Source: Psococerastis gibbosa
Taxonomy: Eukaryota; Arthropoda; Insecta; Psocodea; Psocidae
NCBI GenBank assembly: GCA_963971405.1
Contig: OZ020489.1
Span: 31,150,290-31,214,289 of the forward strand
Length of the DNA stretch: 64,000 bases
Direction of reading: 5' to 3'
Shown: in pieces, positions 1 through 10,849 of the stretch
Layout: every line of letters begins with the position of its first letter
How positions within the stretch are numbered: position 1 is the stretch's first letter
The notes under the pieces: generated by a model
The model's input: the letters and a program-made list of their open reading frames with translations, nothing else
Told to the model about the DNA's origin: nothing
The model's database searches: none
Program-made: the position numbers and the translations under genes

Positions 1-194
1 GTGAATGTGCATGACGACATGACGTGGTAGCAGACATCATTAATAAGTCTCTACCATATTATAACTTAATTTATAATAGATAAGTTAAGTATCTACATTA
101 TAGTCTCCTTAAAATATGGCAGAGACTTATTAATGATGTCTGCTACCACGTCGTGCACATTCACATTGAAAAACGACGTCGGTGGAAAGCCGCC
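1..194. mobile_element. GGCGG-family palindromic MITE, cut by window start
   Basis: Bases 1-58 pair with 112-166 as a near-perfect hairpin (arms include GTGGTAGCAGACATCATT). The right end reads GGTGGAAAGCCGCC before TAA, as in the other copies. The left terminus lies outside the window. Confidence 0.75.
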
Positions 195-343
195 TAAGTG
201 GAAGCTGACCATTGGCCAACTCACTGTTTTGCAGAATTTTATTACAATTTGTAGACAATGAGCCTATAAGGGAAGACTTTCATAGAGTCAGCGGGCCTAC
301 TATGCCGTTTGGTAACAGGCGATAGGGTACTTAAGTGGGTTAA

Positions 344-737
344 GGCGCGGTTTCCACCGACCTCTAAGTGCAAAATACACATACGGTGACGTGGTAGCAG
401 GTATCATTAATAAAGGCGGGGTTTCCACCGACCTCTCATTGCAGAATGCAAATGACATTGACGGAAATGTTTGTTTTACTCTATGCCATGGTTAAAATTG
501 ATCAATGATCATAAAGTAAAATCACAAACAAACAAACTTAAATTAAAAAATGGCTTCATGGGATATGTCAAGAACAAACATTTTAATAGGTTTCTATAAA
601 AAGAAAAATTCAAATTTCCGTCAATTTCATTTGCATTCTGCAATGAGAGTACGGTGGAACCCCGCCTTTATTAATGATATCTGCTACCACGTCACCGTAT
701 GTGTATTTTGCACTTAGAGGTCGGTGGAAACCGCATC
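344..737. mobile_element. GGCGG-family MITE with an inner MITE
   Basis: Inverted ends GGCGCGGTTTCCACCGACC, flanked by TAA on both sides (341-343, 738-740). A second member of the same family occupies the centre (415-666). Confidence 0.85.
415..666. mobile_element. Inner GGCGG-family MITE
   Basis: Ends GGCGGGGTTTCCACCG, inverted at 666. The interior carries GATCAATGATCA and a TACTCTATGC block shared with 26586-26823, 31175-31416 and 39847-40254. Confidence 0.8.
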
Positions 738-849
738 TAAGTCAATACTGAACGGCATAGTAGGCTCACAAGTCAAAAAAATGCATTGTCTAATCCTGCA
801 TAATTTTGTTTACTTATTCGTTTCTAATCTCTTGCATACTTATGTGCAG

Positions 850-1023
850 TGTGAGAACGACGGGGAGATGGAATTCGAGTTTCCGTGCTTCAACCTCGTT
901 GAGAAACTCGATGGACTTTGGGCAGCTGTGGATGAAAGGTACAGTCCTCCCAACAGCTGCTACGCTGGTGTTCGGCTTAAGGCCCCCTACCGCCTACTGC
1001 AAACTATCTTTCCTCGTTTACAG
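850..1023 (+). CDS. unc-5: UNC5-like gene, first visible exon
   Basis: The acceptor AG is at 848-849 and the donor GT at 1024. The 58 codons are open and in phase with the next exon. The text includes PCFNLVEKLDGLW, which resembles the ZU5-UPA linker of the family. No upstream exon was found in 1-849, which is filled by MITEs. Confidence 0.6.
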
Positions 1024-4000
1024 GTTGGTGTACAACTACAATACATCTAATTTCATCCTCCTCATTATGTGACTTATCACAACATACCATATACCGTATA
1101 CCACAGTATAGAAAAATCAGTCCTGATACTTGGATAAGCATCTCCTACCCTACAGCTAAAAAAATATTTTGGATTTGTATTTTGAACAGAAAAAAGGTCC
1201 TGCTACTGATATAGGAGAGCGGCGACAATTTCCCTATCGATAAGAACATGATAAAAACACTGGACTTCGTAGGCACATTAATATATTTACTCTGATATTA
1301 ATGTTTTGTAGGTGCAATTGCGAAGAACCGCAATAATGTGTCAGGACCCCGATGGTGATTTATACCAATGGTTTCGGGGGTCCAAACTCTGCGCAGGCGA
1401 CATTGAAGGGCTGGTCACCCTGGAGCAAGAGGGCCAAGTGATTGATGTCAAGGTCAGAGGGACCCATGCTCTTCGCCTGGCTTGTTTCTATTTTTTGGAG
1501 GAAATGCTAGCCATAATTGATCACGTAAGTAACTTTTACCTATGATATAATTCTATAAGGAGCGGCCCGAATCTACATAGGTTGTATTATATTACGTATA
1601 AAGCCCTTATCCAACTGCTAGCTGCAGCTCCAGCTCGGCCTAATGTAATTGACCAAGTACTTTCACAAAAACTATATTACTCAAAATACTTTAAACCCCA
1701 ATACTTCAGAGCTATTTTTTACAAATTTGTCGCCGGGGGAGACCCCCGGGCCCCCCTCAATGGTAGGTTTATTCGTCGTTATAATATCTCAATTGTACTG
1801 CTTGCAAACTTTGGCGTAAATAGGGGGTCCTGGGCTAAGCCCCCCCCCCCCAGGATTTCTGATGACAAAGACGTTATGGACGCAAAAGGCCAATACAATC
1901 CACAATAACGAAAGGGAAATTAATTCTTGGTATGCATATTTAACATGAAAGACATTATGAAAAAAATTAACGTATTGACCAAGTACTTTCACAAAAATAT
2001 ATTACTCGAAATGCTTAAAACCCCGATTTTTCAGACCTATTTTTTCAAAATTTGTCTTCTGGTGAGACCCCCCTCAGTGGTAAGTTTATTCGTCTGTAAA
2101 ATCTCCACTGTACTGCTTGCAATATGCGTAAAACCTCCCTAATTTGGGCCTAATCATCAATTTGTTTTTCTCCGGGGGAGACCCCCGCCCCCCCCCCCCC
2201 CCAGAAATTTTGGGAATTTACGCCAATGAATTTTATTTTTATTAAAATTATTTATTATAATTTTTATTATTAGTAGTATTTGTAAATTCATAGAAAATTC
2301 AAGCTTTCTCAAAAAGCAGTCTATTTCCTAGATTGATTTACAACTATTCTATGAAATCGATTTAATGCACGGGTTTTATAGAAGTAGGTAATAATATTTC
2401 ATCTTTTTTTATTTATTTTTTTTCATCTCATCACATTCATAACTTTGCAGCTGTGGAACGAGAAATTAATTACTTTCGTCAAAAATCAACGGCGATTTAT
2501 TATTTTCAAAATATTTTGAAGCCTCTCCCTTAACCCCACCGCTAAACTAATACAGTCGGTAATTCTCAAGTTACTGAATATTGAAAGCTCGCGTGACATT
2601 AGCAGCAATTATTAATATACCTTCTTCTTCTTCTTCCCCCTTAGTGCTGCGTGCGCAGCGGGGGGGGGGGGTGGCCTTGAACTCATTTCCTGAACTCGCC
2701 CCAGTCGGACAGATAACACCTTCAGCTCGGCCAGTTGTTCAATCCTTTCCTCAATTAATATACCGATGTTTTCCTAATCCGTTGCCATGACTGGTCGACA
2801 GGTCATATCCACAATAGCACCTGGTGCTTCTTGGGAGCGGCATGTCCTCAGCTGTGAAGAATTGCGGCTTCACAGTGATACTCCCCACTGCTGGCGCCCT
2901 GAGCATGTTCTGTCTACAGTGTTGACTTCTAACGGCCTGCACGCTTCCCTGCATAATCCGAATCTCGGCAACGAGGAGCGGATACTGGACCTAGTAGCTT
3001 TTGGTGCTGAAACGGTAGGTGCGCTACAACTAACGACCGAGTGGGGAACATGAATTACGTTTTGTAAGAGATTGGAAAAATCATTAATGGCAGCACTTTC
3101 TGAAAATTGGAGCCTTGAAGGCAAACTATAACACACTCTGCAGGCGATGCAGTTTGCAGAACGCGCAGGTGCAGTTGTCACCAGCAGAGTGCATTTTATT
3201 TGTACAAGGTGGGATAAGTCAGGACATGTAGAGTAGTGGTTCACCCGAATGGTTGTTGGTTCGAGTCCCACACTACCTTTTCTTGCCATGCTTCGGAACG
3301 AGTAAAGCAGGCGGTCCCGGGCTTTTCTAGTTGAGTGTAAGTGAGTGCTTATAGCCCTAACTCCGCTAGGTTGGCTTAGTAATAGAACAAAAAAGTCATT
3401 TCTTTTTTTTTAAGTTCGATCCAACCCAGCTATTTTCTTAGATTTGTTTGACTCTAACTTTACGGTGCCTGTGTGCCCGAAAGATATGTTTTAAGAACGA
3501 TTTAATTAAATTTGAAGCTTTAAAATGGGAAATGGGTATGTTTTGCGGTTTCTGGTGTTATAAGAAAATAGTAGATATGTAGTTATGTGTAGTAGTATGT
3601 AGTAGATGTGTAGTTTGGTTTACCCATTACCTTATAATCTGTTCAAAACCGCCAAGGGCCCTAGCACAATAATATAGGGAGGGATATCAACAAGCTCTGA
3701 CTGTCCTCCTATGTTTGCCTCATTTGGCTGTTTCGACTAATTATGGTCTTATTTGTTAAGGTTCCGGACATTGTGATCCTCGGTGGAAATCTGCCCATCA
3801 CAGAGCTGTCATATGCCTGCCAGCAAGCCCTGGCGCGACTGCTGGACCCGCCTGATCCGCTGGGACGGGATTGGTGTCTACTTGCTGTGAAATTGGGACT
3901 GGCCAATAAAATAGCCACCCTCGACAGCGAAGGAACTTCCAGTAAAACCTGCGCACTATTGGACCTATGGGCAAAGAATAAGGAAACTACAATAGGTAAT

Positions 4001-6095
4001 GAATAAATAAAAATGTATCCGTCTGGATACGCCCATGTTTTTTTTTAATCGGTCTGACTTTACAAACAGCTACACTAACACCAAACATAATCAATCAATC
4101 AATCAATATATTCAAAATTAAGAATACAATACAAAATATACATATTAGAAAATGAACCCTATAGGCCATGTGGCCCGTGATGGGTTCTGTCTTAGTTGCT
4201 AGGTTAGTATTATAAGATGTTAATATTAATTATAGAATAATAATTAAATAATAAAACTAGGTATGCGGTACATTATACATTATTTGGCAAATTGGCATTC
4301 TCTTCGTTAAGCTATTCTCCCGGATATATTATGTTTATAAACTGTGGATTACTATGCAGAAATTGCTTAATTGTTTTACGGCACTTCTTATCTGGCATTA
4401 ATGTTTTAAGATCAGTTGGTAGTGCGTTAAAAGCTAAAATCCCTAAATATAAGTGGGAATGTTTGTACGAGGCTGTTTTAAAAGTAGGTATTTGGAGATT
4501 GCGACTCTCACGCAGGCGGGTAATCCGGTTATGTTGGATGAATTCACTTTGTCCCTGGAGCGACAGATTTTGCTGTAATCTATATGTTAATAATTGGAAG
4601 CAGTAAGATGATTTTATCGATGGTACCTTGAATTCGTTGTTCAGTGTTAGGGATGGGTACAGATAATGTTTTCTCAAACTGACTCTAATGACATGTCTTA
4701 TAGAGATTTCTACAGGTTCTAGATGAGTTTGGTGGGCACCTCCCCAAGCCAATAAACTGTAGGATGCTATAGAGTTGACTAGCGAGAGATAAACTTGCCT
4801 CAGTAAATTAATGTCAAGTATTTGTCTGAGTAATTTAAATTTGTATATTGTCTTCCGTACCCGTTTAGCTGTAAGTGCAATCTGTTCAGCCCATTTCAAA
4901 TGTTTGTCTATTGTCACCCCTAGGTATTTGTAGTTATCTACTCTTTTTATAACATGACATGTGGAATCGGGGACGTTAGGGTCGCATAGTCTTTCATGTA
5001 ACTTTATGGATGATCTTGCAGGTTGGCCCGTTGCGGTAAGGCTGAATGTGATGTATTCCGTCTTAGAGGTATTAAGAGTAAGCTGATTGTTAGCTAGCCA
5101 TTCTTTAACTCTCTTAATTCCATTTCCTGCTTTAGTATGTGTGTCGTCCCAGGTTTTGCCTGAAAAGTATAGAGTTGTATCATCAGCGAAACCCAGCAAA
5201 GTACCATCCAGATTCATTTCGAGTAGGCTATTTATAAAAATCAAGAATAACAGAGGACCCAGGACTGTACCTTGAGGGATCCCGCATGTCACAGTTGTTG
5301 TGCAACTTAGGGAAGACGTTTGATAGCCGTTATTAGTTTTGGAAAGTCGTACGAATTGTTGCCTGTCTGTTAAAAAAGATCTTATTAGGTTGTTAGCGTG
5401 GCCTCTAATTCCGGCACGATTAAGTTTTTTAAGCAATAACTCATGGGACACTGTGTCAAAAGCTTTTTCAAGGTCTATGAATATGCATACGGGGTGGTTT
5501 CCGTCGTCAAGATCCTTATATAGTAGGGATGAAAGTTTTGCAATCGCGTCTTGAGTACTACGTCCATATCTGAATCCGTATTGGTTGTTTGATAGGTAGT
5601 TTGTTGTTTATAAGAAGTTGGTCAGTCTTGATTTGATAGTTTTCTAAATAAGTTTAGCAATGGTACTCGTAAGTGATATCGGTCTAATCAACTAATGATA
5701 TAATTTCAGTAATATTTTCCATATTCACTTTGTAACAGTTACTTCGTCATAAAATAAAATAACTTTTTATATATTTTTTCAGACTAAAACTTGTTGATAT
5801 TCCTCAAAACGGGGATCTTTCTGCGGGTATTAATTTTGTTTTTAAATAGGTGTGAAACAGTTTTATTGCAAACAGGGGGCCTGAGGCTCCCTCCAGGAAC
5901 GGACAAAGTTTATTGGGTACTGATTAAGTGTGTTGCGTAATGTAGCTATTATTCTCGTTTTTAGGTACCTTCATCAAGAAGCTGGTGGACTTTGGCAGAG
6001 AAGATGCCGCCGAGGTCGTCATGCAATCGGCCCCACTTTTCCAAGTCAATACGTTGCCAAGCTACGACACTATGGCTGATCCAGCAGAGCCTTAA
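850..6095 (+). CDS. unc-5: UNC5-family netrin receptor-like protein, C-terminal five exons (UPA region + Death domain)
   Basis: Five exons join in phase: 850-1023, 1312-1524, 2802-3014, 3761-3995 and 5965-6095 (stop TAA at 6093). Together they give 321 residues, and each junction has AG/GT borders. The second and third exons match the UPA region of UNC5 receptors (for example THALRLA following a LEQEG stretch, then SWERHVLS). The fourth and fifth encode a Death domain: LLDPPDPLGRDW, then LLA-KLGL, ALLDLW and a last helix containing FGREDAAEVV. UNC5 proteins are single-pass netrin receptors for axon guidance, with cytoplasmic ZU5-UPA-Death modules. The extracellular, membrane and ZU5 exons must lie left of the window. 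A LINE sits in the last intron and a SINE in the third. PIDD or another ZU5-UPA-Death protein is the main alternative, but the pattern in the Death domain favours UNC5. Exon borders are inferred from splice signals and open phase. Confidence 0.7.
1312..1524 (+). CDS. unc-5: UNC5-like gene, UPA exon
   Basis: The exon is 213 nt, phase 0 at both ends (AG at 1310-1311, GTAAGT at 1525). It encodes 71 residues including GTHALRLACFYFLEEM, which aligns by eye with the THNLRLS stretch of UNC5 UPA domains. Confidence 0.65.
1640..2215. repeat. Direct duplication of about 220 bp with G/C runs
   Basis: ATTGACCAAGTACTTTCACA at 1648 recurs at 1975, and both copies run on into a GGGGGAGACCCCC block. Intron of the UNC5-like gene. 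Confidence 0.7.
2280..2575. repeat. Diverged copy of the 51090-51483 MITE
   Basis: CAGCTGTGGAACGAGAAATT and TTTCGTCAAAAATC near 2449-2490 match the arm of the later element. Ends unclear. UNC5-like intron. Confidence 0.45.
2802..3014 (+). CDS. unc-5: UNC5-like gene, second UPA exon
   Basis: The exon is 213 nt, phase 0 at both ends (AG at 2800-2801, GTAGGT at 3015). It bridges the UPA exon and the Death-domain exon without a stop and includes SWERHVLSCEELRLHS. It is recognised mainly by splice signals and phase, so its borders are less certain than those of the others. Confidence 0.5.
3221..3410 (+). mobile_element. tRNA-derived SINE copy
   Basis: AGGACATGTAGAGTAGTGG (A-box region) and GGTTCGAGTCC (B box), then the family body ending GGTTGGCTTAGTAATAGAAC. 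The part between the boxes is shortened. UNC5-like intron. Confidence 0.85.
3761..3995 (+). CDS. unc-5: UNC5-like gene, Death-domain exon
   Basis: AG at 3759-3760 opens the exon, and it ends in phase 1 before GTAATG. It holds most of the Death domain: ARLLDPPDPLGRDW, LLAVKLGL and ALLDLW. Confidence 0.75.
4082..5697 (-). mobile_element. 5'-truncated, decayed LINE (CR1/L2-like) with reverse transcriptase
   Basis: Minus strand. The frame open from about 5612 to 4312 shows RT blocks NNQYGFRYGRST, DLEKAFDTVS, GIPQGTVLGPLLF and the active site FADDT, then a C-terminal thumb/connection. Upstream, RPISLTSTIAKL is still readable to about 5697 but contains stops, so the element is truncated and inactive. 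The 3' end carries a (TTGA)n run at 4082-4109, shared with the LINE at 10850-12568. The element lies in the last intron of the UNC5-like gene. Clade is judged from RT motifs and the microsatellite tail only. Confidence 0.88.
4312..5451 (-). pseudogene. Reverse transcriptase ORF of the LINE (truncated)
   Basis: The first Met of the open part is at 5451, but the RT homology extends upstream of it, so this Met is not a real start. The 379 residues contain FADDTTLYFSG and the KYLGVTID and LAWGG blocks. The N-terminal fingers and any endonuclease are missing. Confidence 0.85.
5965..6095 (+). CDS. unc-5: UNC5-like gene, last exon
   Basis: It follows a pyrimidine-rich acceptor (AG at 5963-5964), completes the split Gly codon and adds the last Death-domain helix (KKLVDFGREDAAEVV) and a short tail. 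The stop TAA is at 6093-6095. Confidence 0.7.
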
Positions 6096-6344
6096 GAGGG
6101 TTGATCGGTGCTGTGATAGCGTCAGAGTACATCGAACAGGTACTTGGAATATAACTGCAGATTACTTCCTTCGCGTGTCCAGCAACACGCATGCAAACAG
6201 TTCAATATTGGGCAGCTTCGGACAGACCAACAGGTGGGCGGAGTCCTGTGCCATTGTTGTTAGTTGTCCCCGTGATAAGCTTTGCTGAGTTGCAGGATAA
6301 TAATACTTAGGCTTAAGATTCAAGCAGAATTCCAACTCCCATTC

Positions 6345-6560
6345 AAATGAAAATTCTGGTTCTACTGCCCTTGATGGACTTGGGCCTCCTCAACAACAAT
6401 CTCCAATCATCTCAGTTTTTTACGAACCTCCACCGTCTACGGACTCCCGACTCGCTGAGGTCAGTATTTAGTTCGTCCTTCCAGTGGTTTCGTGGACGTC
6501 CCTGTTTACTTGCTTTGCACATTTTGTTCGGCATGCGATCTTTCGTTTCCTAGCCAACTT
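6345..6560 (-). pseudogene. LINE C-terminal remnant
   Basis: On the minus strand one frame reads MCKASKQGRPRNHWKDEL, then GVRRRWRFV, one stop, and DDWRLLLRRPKSIKG. This is the GRP-x-x-x-W tail typical of LINE pol C-termini. No RT core is seen nearby. Confidence 0.5.
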
Positions 6561-7796
6561 AGACGCTGTGCTTTTACAAAACGTATTGTCTTCTCCTTTG
6601 AGTATTGCGTCTATGTCCGAGTTGTTTCTTAAATGCCACTGTGTTTTCATACAATGGTCCATACATAAAATAAACACATGCACAGGTAACTTTTGATATG
6701 GGAAATTAACTAAATGGTGAAGAGCCCCATCGAAAGGAAGTCATCGATTTTTAAAGCCTTTGTGCTTTTAGTTGACTACCGAATTATAGCTTATAACTCC
6801 GAAAGGAAAGAAAATATTTAGAAAAAAACATTTTAGTACAATTCTTACAGTAAACTAATAATAATTAATGTCACTTCGCACAATAATTGTAATATGAAAT
6901 TATACCTAGTGTCAAAATGCGATGTGAGCTAGCAGGCTTATTAGCTGTATTTTTATTTGCCTGTAGGAAACTGCGACAAGCGTTGCAATATCTTTTTTAT
7001 CAATATAGCATATCAGATAAGGTTACTAATAGTCTTACAGAATCTATGGTTTTGTATAAAGTATAAAAGTATATAAGTATAAACTGCGCTATAATAAAAT
7101 AATCCAGCCAGCCTCATCTGTACTATTATGTAATCGTTTTATATGTATGTTTGGCTACATGTTCTACGTCGCTCAATTTTTTTCAGCTATAAAAAGTATG
7201 AACAATATGTTAGAATTAATATTCAAACTTTTTTCACTTTAATTATACCTTTTAATATTTATTTTGGTTTTATTAATTTCACTAACCTATATCAAACAAC
7301 TATCGGGTAGAATAGTAAATAGTGTAATTGGGCGTTCATAAACAGTAATATAATTTATATTGTTATGTTCAGCGGAAGTAAAGAGACAGTTTAAACTTAG
7401 AGTTGTGAAAACGAGGCTACGCCCAAGAAGCTATATTATCCCCTCAGCCATTGAATATACCGTCTCAAATCAAAATTACTATAAGACAAAATGATTGCAT
7501 AAATGAACGGAAACTTGCACTGAATTCTGCGGTTCAACAGTAATTCTGTATATTTTATCAATAATTAGATATTTCCTTTAATAATGACTATAACCAATTG
7601 CATAGAGTTTAGTCATTTCTCCAGGAATGAATTGTCAGTAGAATATCAGTTTTGAGTGCATATTATCTAAGATAGAAAGTTTTGAAGGAAAATAAAATTG
7701 CCATAAATTTGCAGTCATAAAGGATTAACCTAACTTATATTTAAGAAACTGTTATGTCGGTCAGGATAACAGGAACTGTAATTGGCCGAATATTGA
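6561..7796. other. AT-rich flank after the UNC5-like gene
   Basis: Probably 3' UTR and intergenic sequence. I see no coding block, RNA gene or recognisable repeat here. Confidence 0.5.
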
Positions 7797-8180
7797 TTGA
7801 TGGGCCTAGAGGCCAAGTGGTGCAAGGCGCTTATTCCACCGACGTCAATAGTCAAAATATTGCAGATATTGAAGTGGTAGCAGACATTTTTACACTGTCT
7901 TTAATGTCTGCTACCACGTCAAACACGTCAATAGTGAACTATTAACGTCGGTGGAATAAGCGCCCAAGCGACATTTTTTTAGATTCGGAGTTAAGTACAC
8001 TATCCTGTTACTCATGTTGTTTTTCATCCTATTAGCCAACAGGAGCATCAGTCTTTACGACAATGATAGAATACACGGAAAATGGTATATCTATATATTT
8101 TCATGAGTTTCAAACTTTGGACTAAATAATATCGAAAGTTTACTTTTGTCACTTGCACCACTTGGCCCCTAGGCACTCCA
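7797..8180. repeat. Older inverted-repeat element split by a MITE
   Basis: GCCTAGAGGCCAAGTGGTGC near 7804 pairs with GCACCACTTGGCCCCTAGGC near 8155. The short MITE at 7826-7964 interrupts it. Confidence 0.6.
7826..7964. mobile_element. Short GGCGG-family MITE
   Basis: The element is 139 bp with ends GGCGCTTATTCCACCGACGT, CAA on both sides (7823-7825, 7965-7967) and GTGGTAGCAGACAT arms around a tiny loop. It sits inside an older inverted repeat (7802-7825 against 8152-8174). Confidence 0.85.
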
Positions 8181-8381
8181 ATTTTCGTACTGTACAAGCA
8201 CTTTAGCAGTAATAGTCGATGGTAAAACAACAGTTGTATGTCTTATCTGCATTATTACTAAATATTTTAAAACATACAATTTTCAAAAATAATGCTTGTA
8301 TGAAATGCGCTAAGAATAATGGGCAATAGTCACAAATTTAAAGAAAACATTAATTTATATAACTCTTTGCAACCTTATCAC

Positions 8382-8764
8382 TCATTTTGACTTTTTACTA
8401 AGCTTCTCGTTCAATTCACGTATTTCCTGAACATTTTCAGCATAAGTCACATCAAATATGTTTCTGGCTAAGGAACTGCAACAATCCATCAAGTCGTTGA
8501 ATTTCTGGTTATGGTTGGCTTTGAATAATATAAATGGACAATCGCTCTTCCTTCTGATATGCTCTTGCCAAGGAACATCGTTCGGCTCCCAGTCTCCCAA
8601 TTCTATGAGGCAGAAAGGACATCTCACCATGTCCTTAGGTCCCAAATAAGAGAATCCTGCTTCTGCAAAGACTGCAGGCGTTAGCCGCGGAGCACCCCTT
8701 ATTTTGAAACTTTTTTTAAACGTGCCGACGCGTCCGCTTAGCAGCATTAGGGCCAAGAGGTTGT
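8382..8764 (-). CDS. BIRC5: Single-BIR protein, survivin/deterin type, terminal exon
   Basis: The minus strand has an acceptor AG at 8766-8765, then 127 open codons after a partial codon, ending in TGA at 8384-8382. The BIR zinc ligands are visible: CPFC, then EH (WQEHIRRKSDC) and the final Cys, with AEAGFSYLG before them and ELGDWEPNDVPW between. A short acidic/basic helix-like tail (about 40 residues) follows, as in survivin, and there is no RING or second BIR. Survivin-class proteins act in the chromosomal passenger complex at mitosis and some also restrain caspases. The usual Trp just after R-x-x-TF is replaced (RVGTFKKSF). No upstream exon was recognised, so the true start is unknown. 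An in-frame ATG at 8747 would give a minimal protein. Confidence 0.75.
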
Positions 8765-8832
8765 CTGCAACACAGAATATTTTCCATTTATTTGAACAAA
8801 TTTATATTTAAGTCAATCGATTGTGAGACATC

Positions 8833-9050
8833 AGGACATGTAGCGTAGTGGTGCGGACTCAGACTTTCACCCGAAAGGTTGTTGGTTCGAGTCCCACGCA
8901 GGCTACATTTTCTGGCCATGCTTCGCATGGGCATGTAAAGCAGGCGGTCCCGGGTCATCCTAGTTGAGTGTAAGAGATGGCTTTATAGCCCTAACTCCGC
9001 TAGGTTGGCTTAGTAATAGAAACAATAAAAAGTCCTTATTTATTTTATGT
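8833..9050 (+). mobile_element. tRNA-derived SINE copy (nearly full)
   Basis: A box TAGCGTAGTGG, B box GGTTCGAGTCC, GGCTACATTTTCTGGCCATG, CTAACTCCGCTAGGTTGGC and a TTTATT tail. It lies just upstream of the BIR exon. Confidence 0.9.
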
Positions 9051-9243
9051 CATTTCAATAGGGCTGAAGTAGCTCATATTTTTGGGCGCAAATGGTCCTT
9101 AATAAACCATGGGCAGTTTATGCCCATTGTATAGCCCTAGGGAACGCAACTCATTTAAAATAATTACCATAGCCATTACCATAAACCAAATGGTCATCAA
9201 AACGAGATCAACAAAATTACTAGAGCTATTAGCATTACAGAGC

Positions 9244-9359
9244 ATTGCACTGCACTTTACTGTGCTACTCATATAAAACACAATTGAAATCTAATTATTT
9301 ATTAATATTAAACTGAGTGTTGTCCCTCACGCGGTACGCGTCACAGTAAAGTGCAGTGC
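9244..9359. repeat. Perfect 18-bp inverted repeat
   Basis: GCACTGCACTTTACTGTG at about 9245 is inverted as CACAGTAAAGTGCAGTGC at about 9342. The loop is about 80 bp. Confidence 0.5.
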
Positions 9360-10126
9360 AGTGTGTAACTTAACTAACTCTGTAACTCTGTAAATGTTGT
9401 AATGACCCTTTGGTTGTAAATATAATATAAATAAATTAAGCATATACTGATGCACTACATACATATGTGACTCCCGGCAATAAAATATTTTTTTGAAATC
9501 TTACCTTCAGTCATAATAACGGATCCAAATATCTTTAAAACTAGAAGAGTGCCACCAAATACAACTTGATTTGATATATTTTTTACTTTTATTTTGTTAA
9601 AATTATCACACAATATTATGTATTATTGCTTTGGACAAATCTTGACAACTAAAGGCATAAAATTCAAAATTATTATTACTTCATTTCATTTTTGTTGTGA
9701 ACGCTAGGCGTCAGGCGACGCCATTTTTATTTTTTAGATCAGTTTTCATCATTCATCATAAGATGTACATGGATTGTTACCACGGCACCTAGCCCATGCT
9801 GAACAAATGTCTTCACTTTTGGTCACGTGACAAAAAGAGTTATTATGGCAAGAAGTGGTTGACTCCATTGCGTTCAATGCGATTTAGACGTATTTCATTG
9901 CCTGTTATTTACCCATTTATTGAGTTTTTCTTCGGTTTGACATAATGGTCATATCTTGCTCTGCTTATAAATACACTAATAAATTCAAGAAATGAGAAAC
10001 GAGAAATGGGGAAAATATTACTTTTCACAAGTAGGCTAAGTGTTCGCATGGTTTGGTCATTAGTTGAGGCAACATTTATGGGTTTATTTAAGTTTTCTTA
10101 ATCGTTATGTTAACTAATTGCACACT
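9360..10126. other. AT-rich DNA, no gene seen
   Basis: Upstream of the BIR terminal exon on its strand, so a missing BIR exon could lie here, but none was recognised. Confidence 0.4.
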
Positions 10127-10303
10127 CAAGGCCGTAGCCAAGGGGGGTTCATGGGGGTCCACCCCCCCCCCCCCCCCGAAGTGAAATGACTTGATACTAG
10201 ATAGAATCGGATTTTGAGAGGAAAAATAAAAACCACTATGTAATACCCAAAGAAATTTTTAACCCCCCCCCCCCCCCCGAAACAAATCCTGGCTATGGCC
10301 TTG
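10127..10303. mobile_element. Short G/C-run element with GGCC-type inverted ends
   Basis: CAAGGCCGTAGCCA at the left is inverted as TGGCTATGGCCTTG at the right. Two C runs inside. 177 bp. Confidence 0.6.
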
Positions 10304-10849
10304 ATTGCCCTGTATAATTTTAATACTAATTATTATTATTATTGTTTCAATCTCAAGGGGCATTAGCTGGCTTACAAATTGAATTTTAAAAATGGAAATG
10401 TTTTTTTGGGGGGGATAGCCGCCCCCAAAATCTTATAAGCTAGCCTGTTGTAAATTGCCTAACTTATTACATTATAATGTAATGGATACTACACATGTTT
10501 ATTATATTTTGAGCCAAATCACCCCCCCCCCCCCAATGGGCTGGTTCTACTCCTGGTATAGGTAGGAGACTAATTTTAAGAAGTTGAACACTTCAAATTT
10601 AGTCCCAATGCAATTAAATAGACGAACATGGTAAGATTGGACTAAATGGCTTGACTATTTTTTGTTAAATTGCTGCCTGACACAATTTTTCTTAGTAACA
10701 TATTTCTAGCTAAATATTAATAAATCTTCATAATTGCCGGTGTGTGACCATAGATTATTGTTCTATAATAAATAAATAAATGTTACAAAAGCAGAAAATG
10801 TCAATTAATCGTATTAAACAAGTTATTGAAATACATCAAATTTACACGT
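10304..10849. other. AT-rich DNA with poly-G/C tracts
   Basis: Only homopolymer runs (for example near 10410 and 10520). Nothing else recognised. Confidence 0.4.

Noticed and set aside
2870..3289. 139-codon minus-strand frame
   Set aside because: It is antisense to a SINE and to an UNC5-like exon. GLEPTT is only the translated B box.
8833..8905. tRNA gene
   Set aside because: Pol III boxes are present, but the sequence is the head of a dispersed SINE and no sound cloverleaf or anticodon could be assigned.
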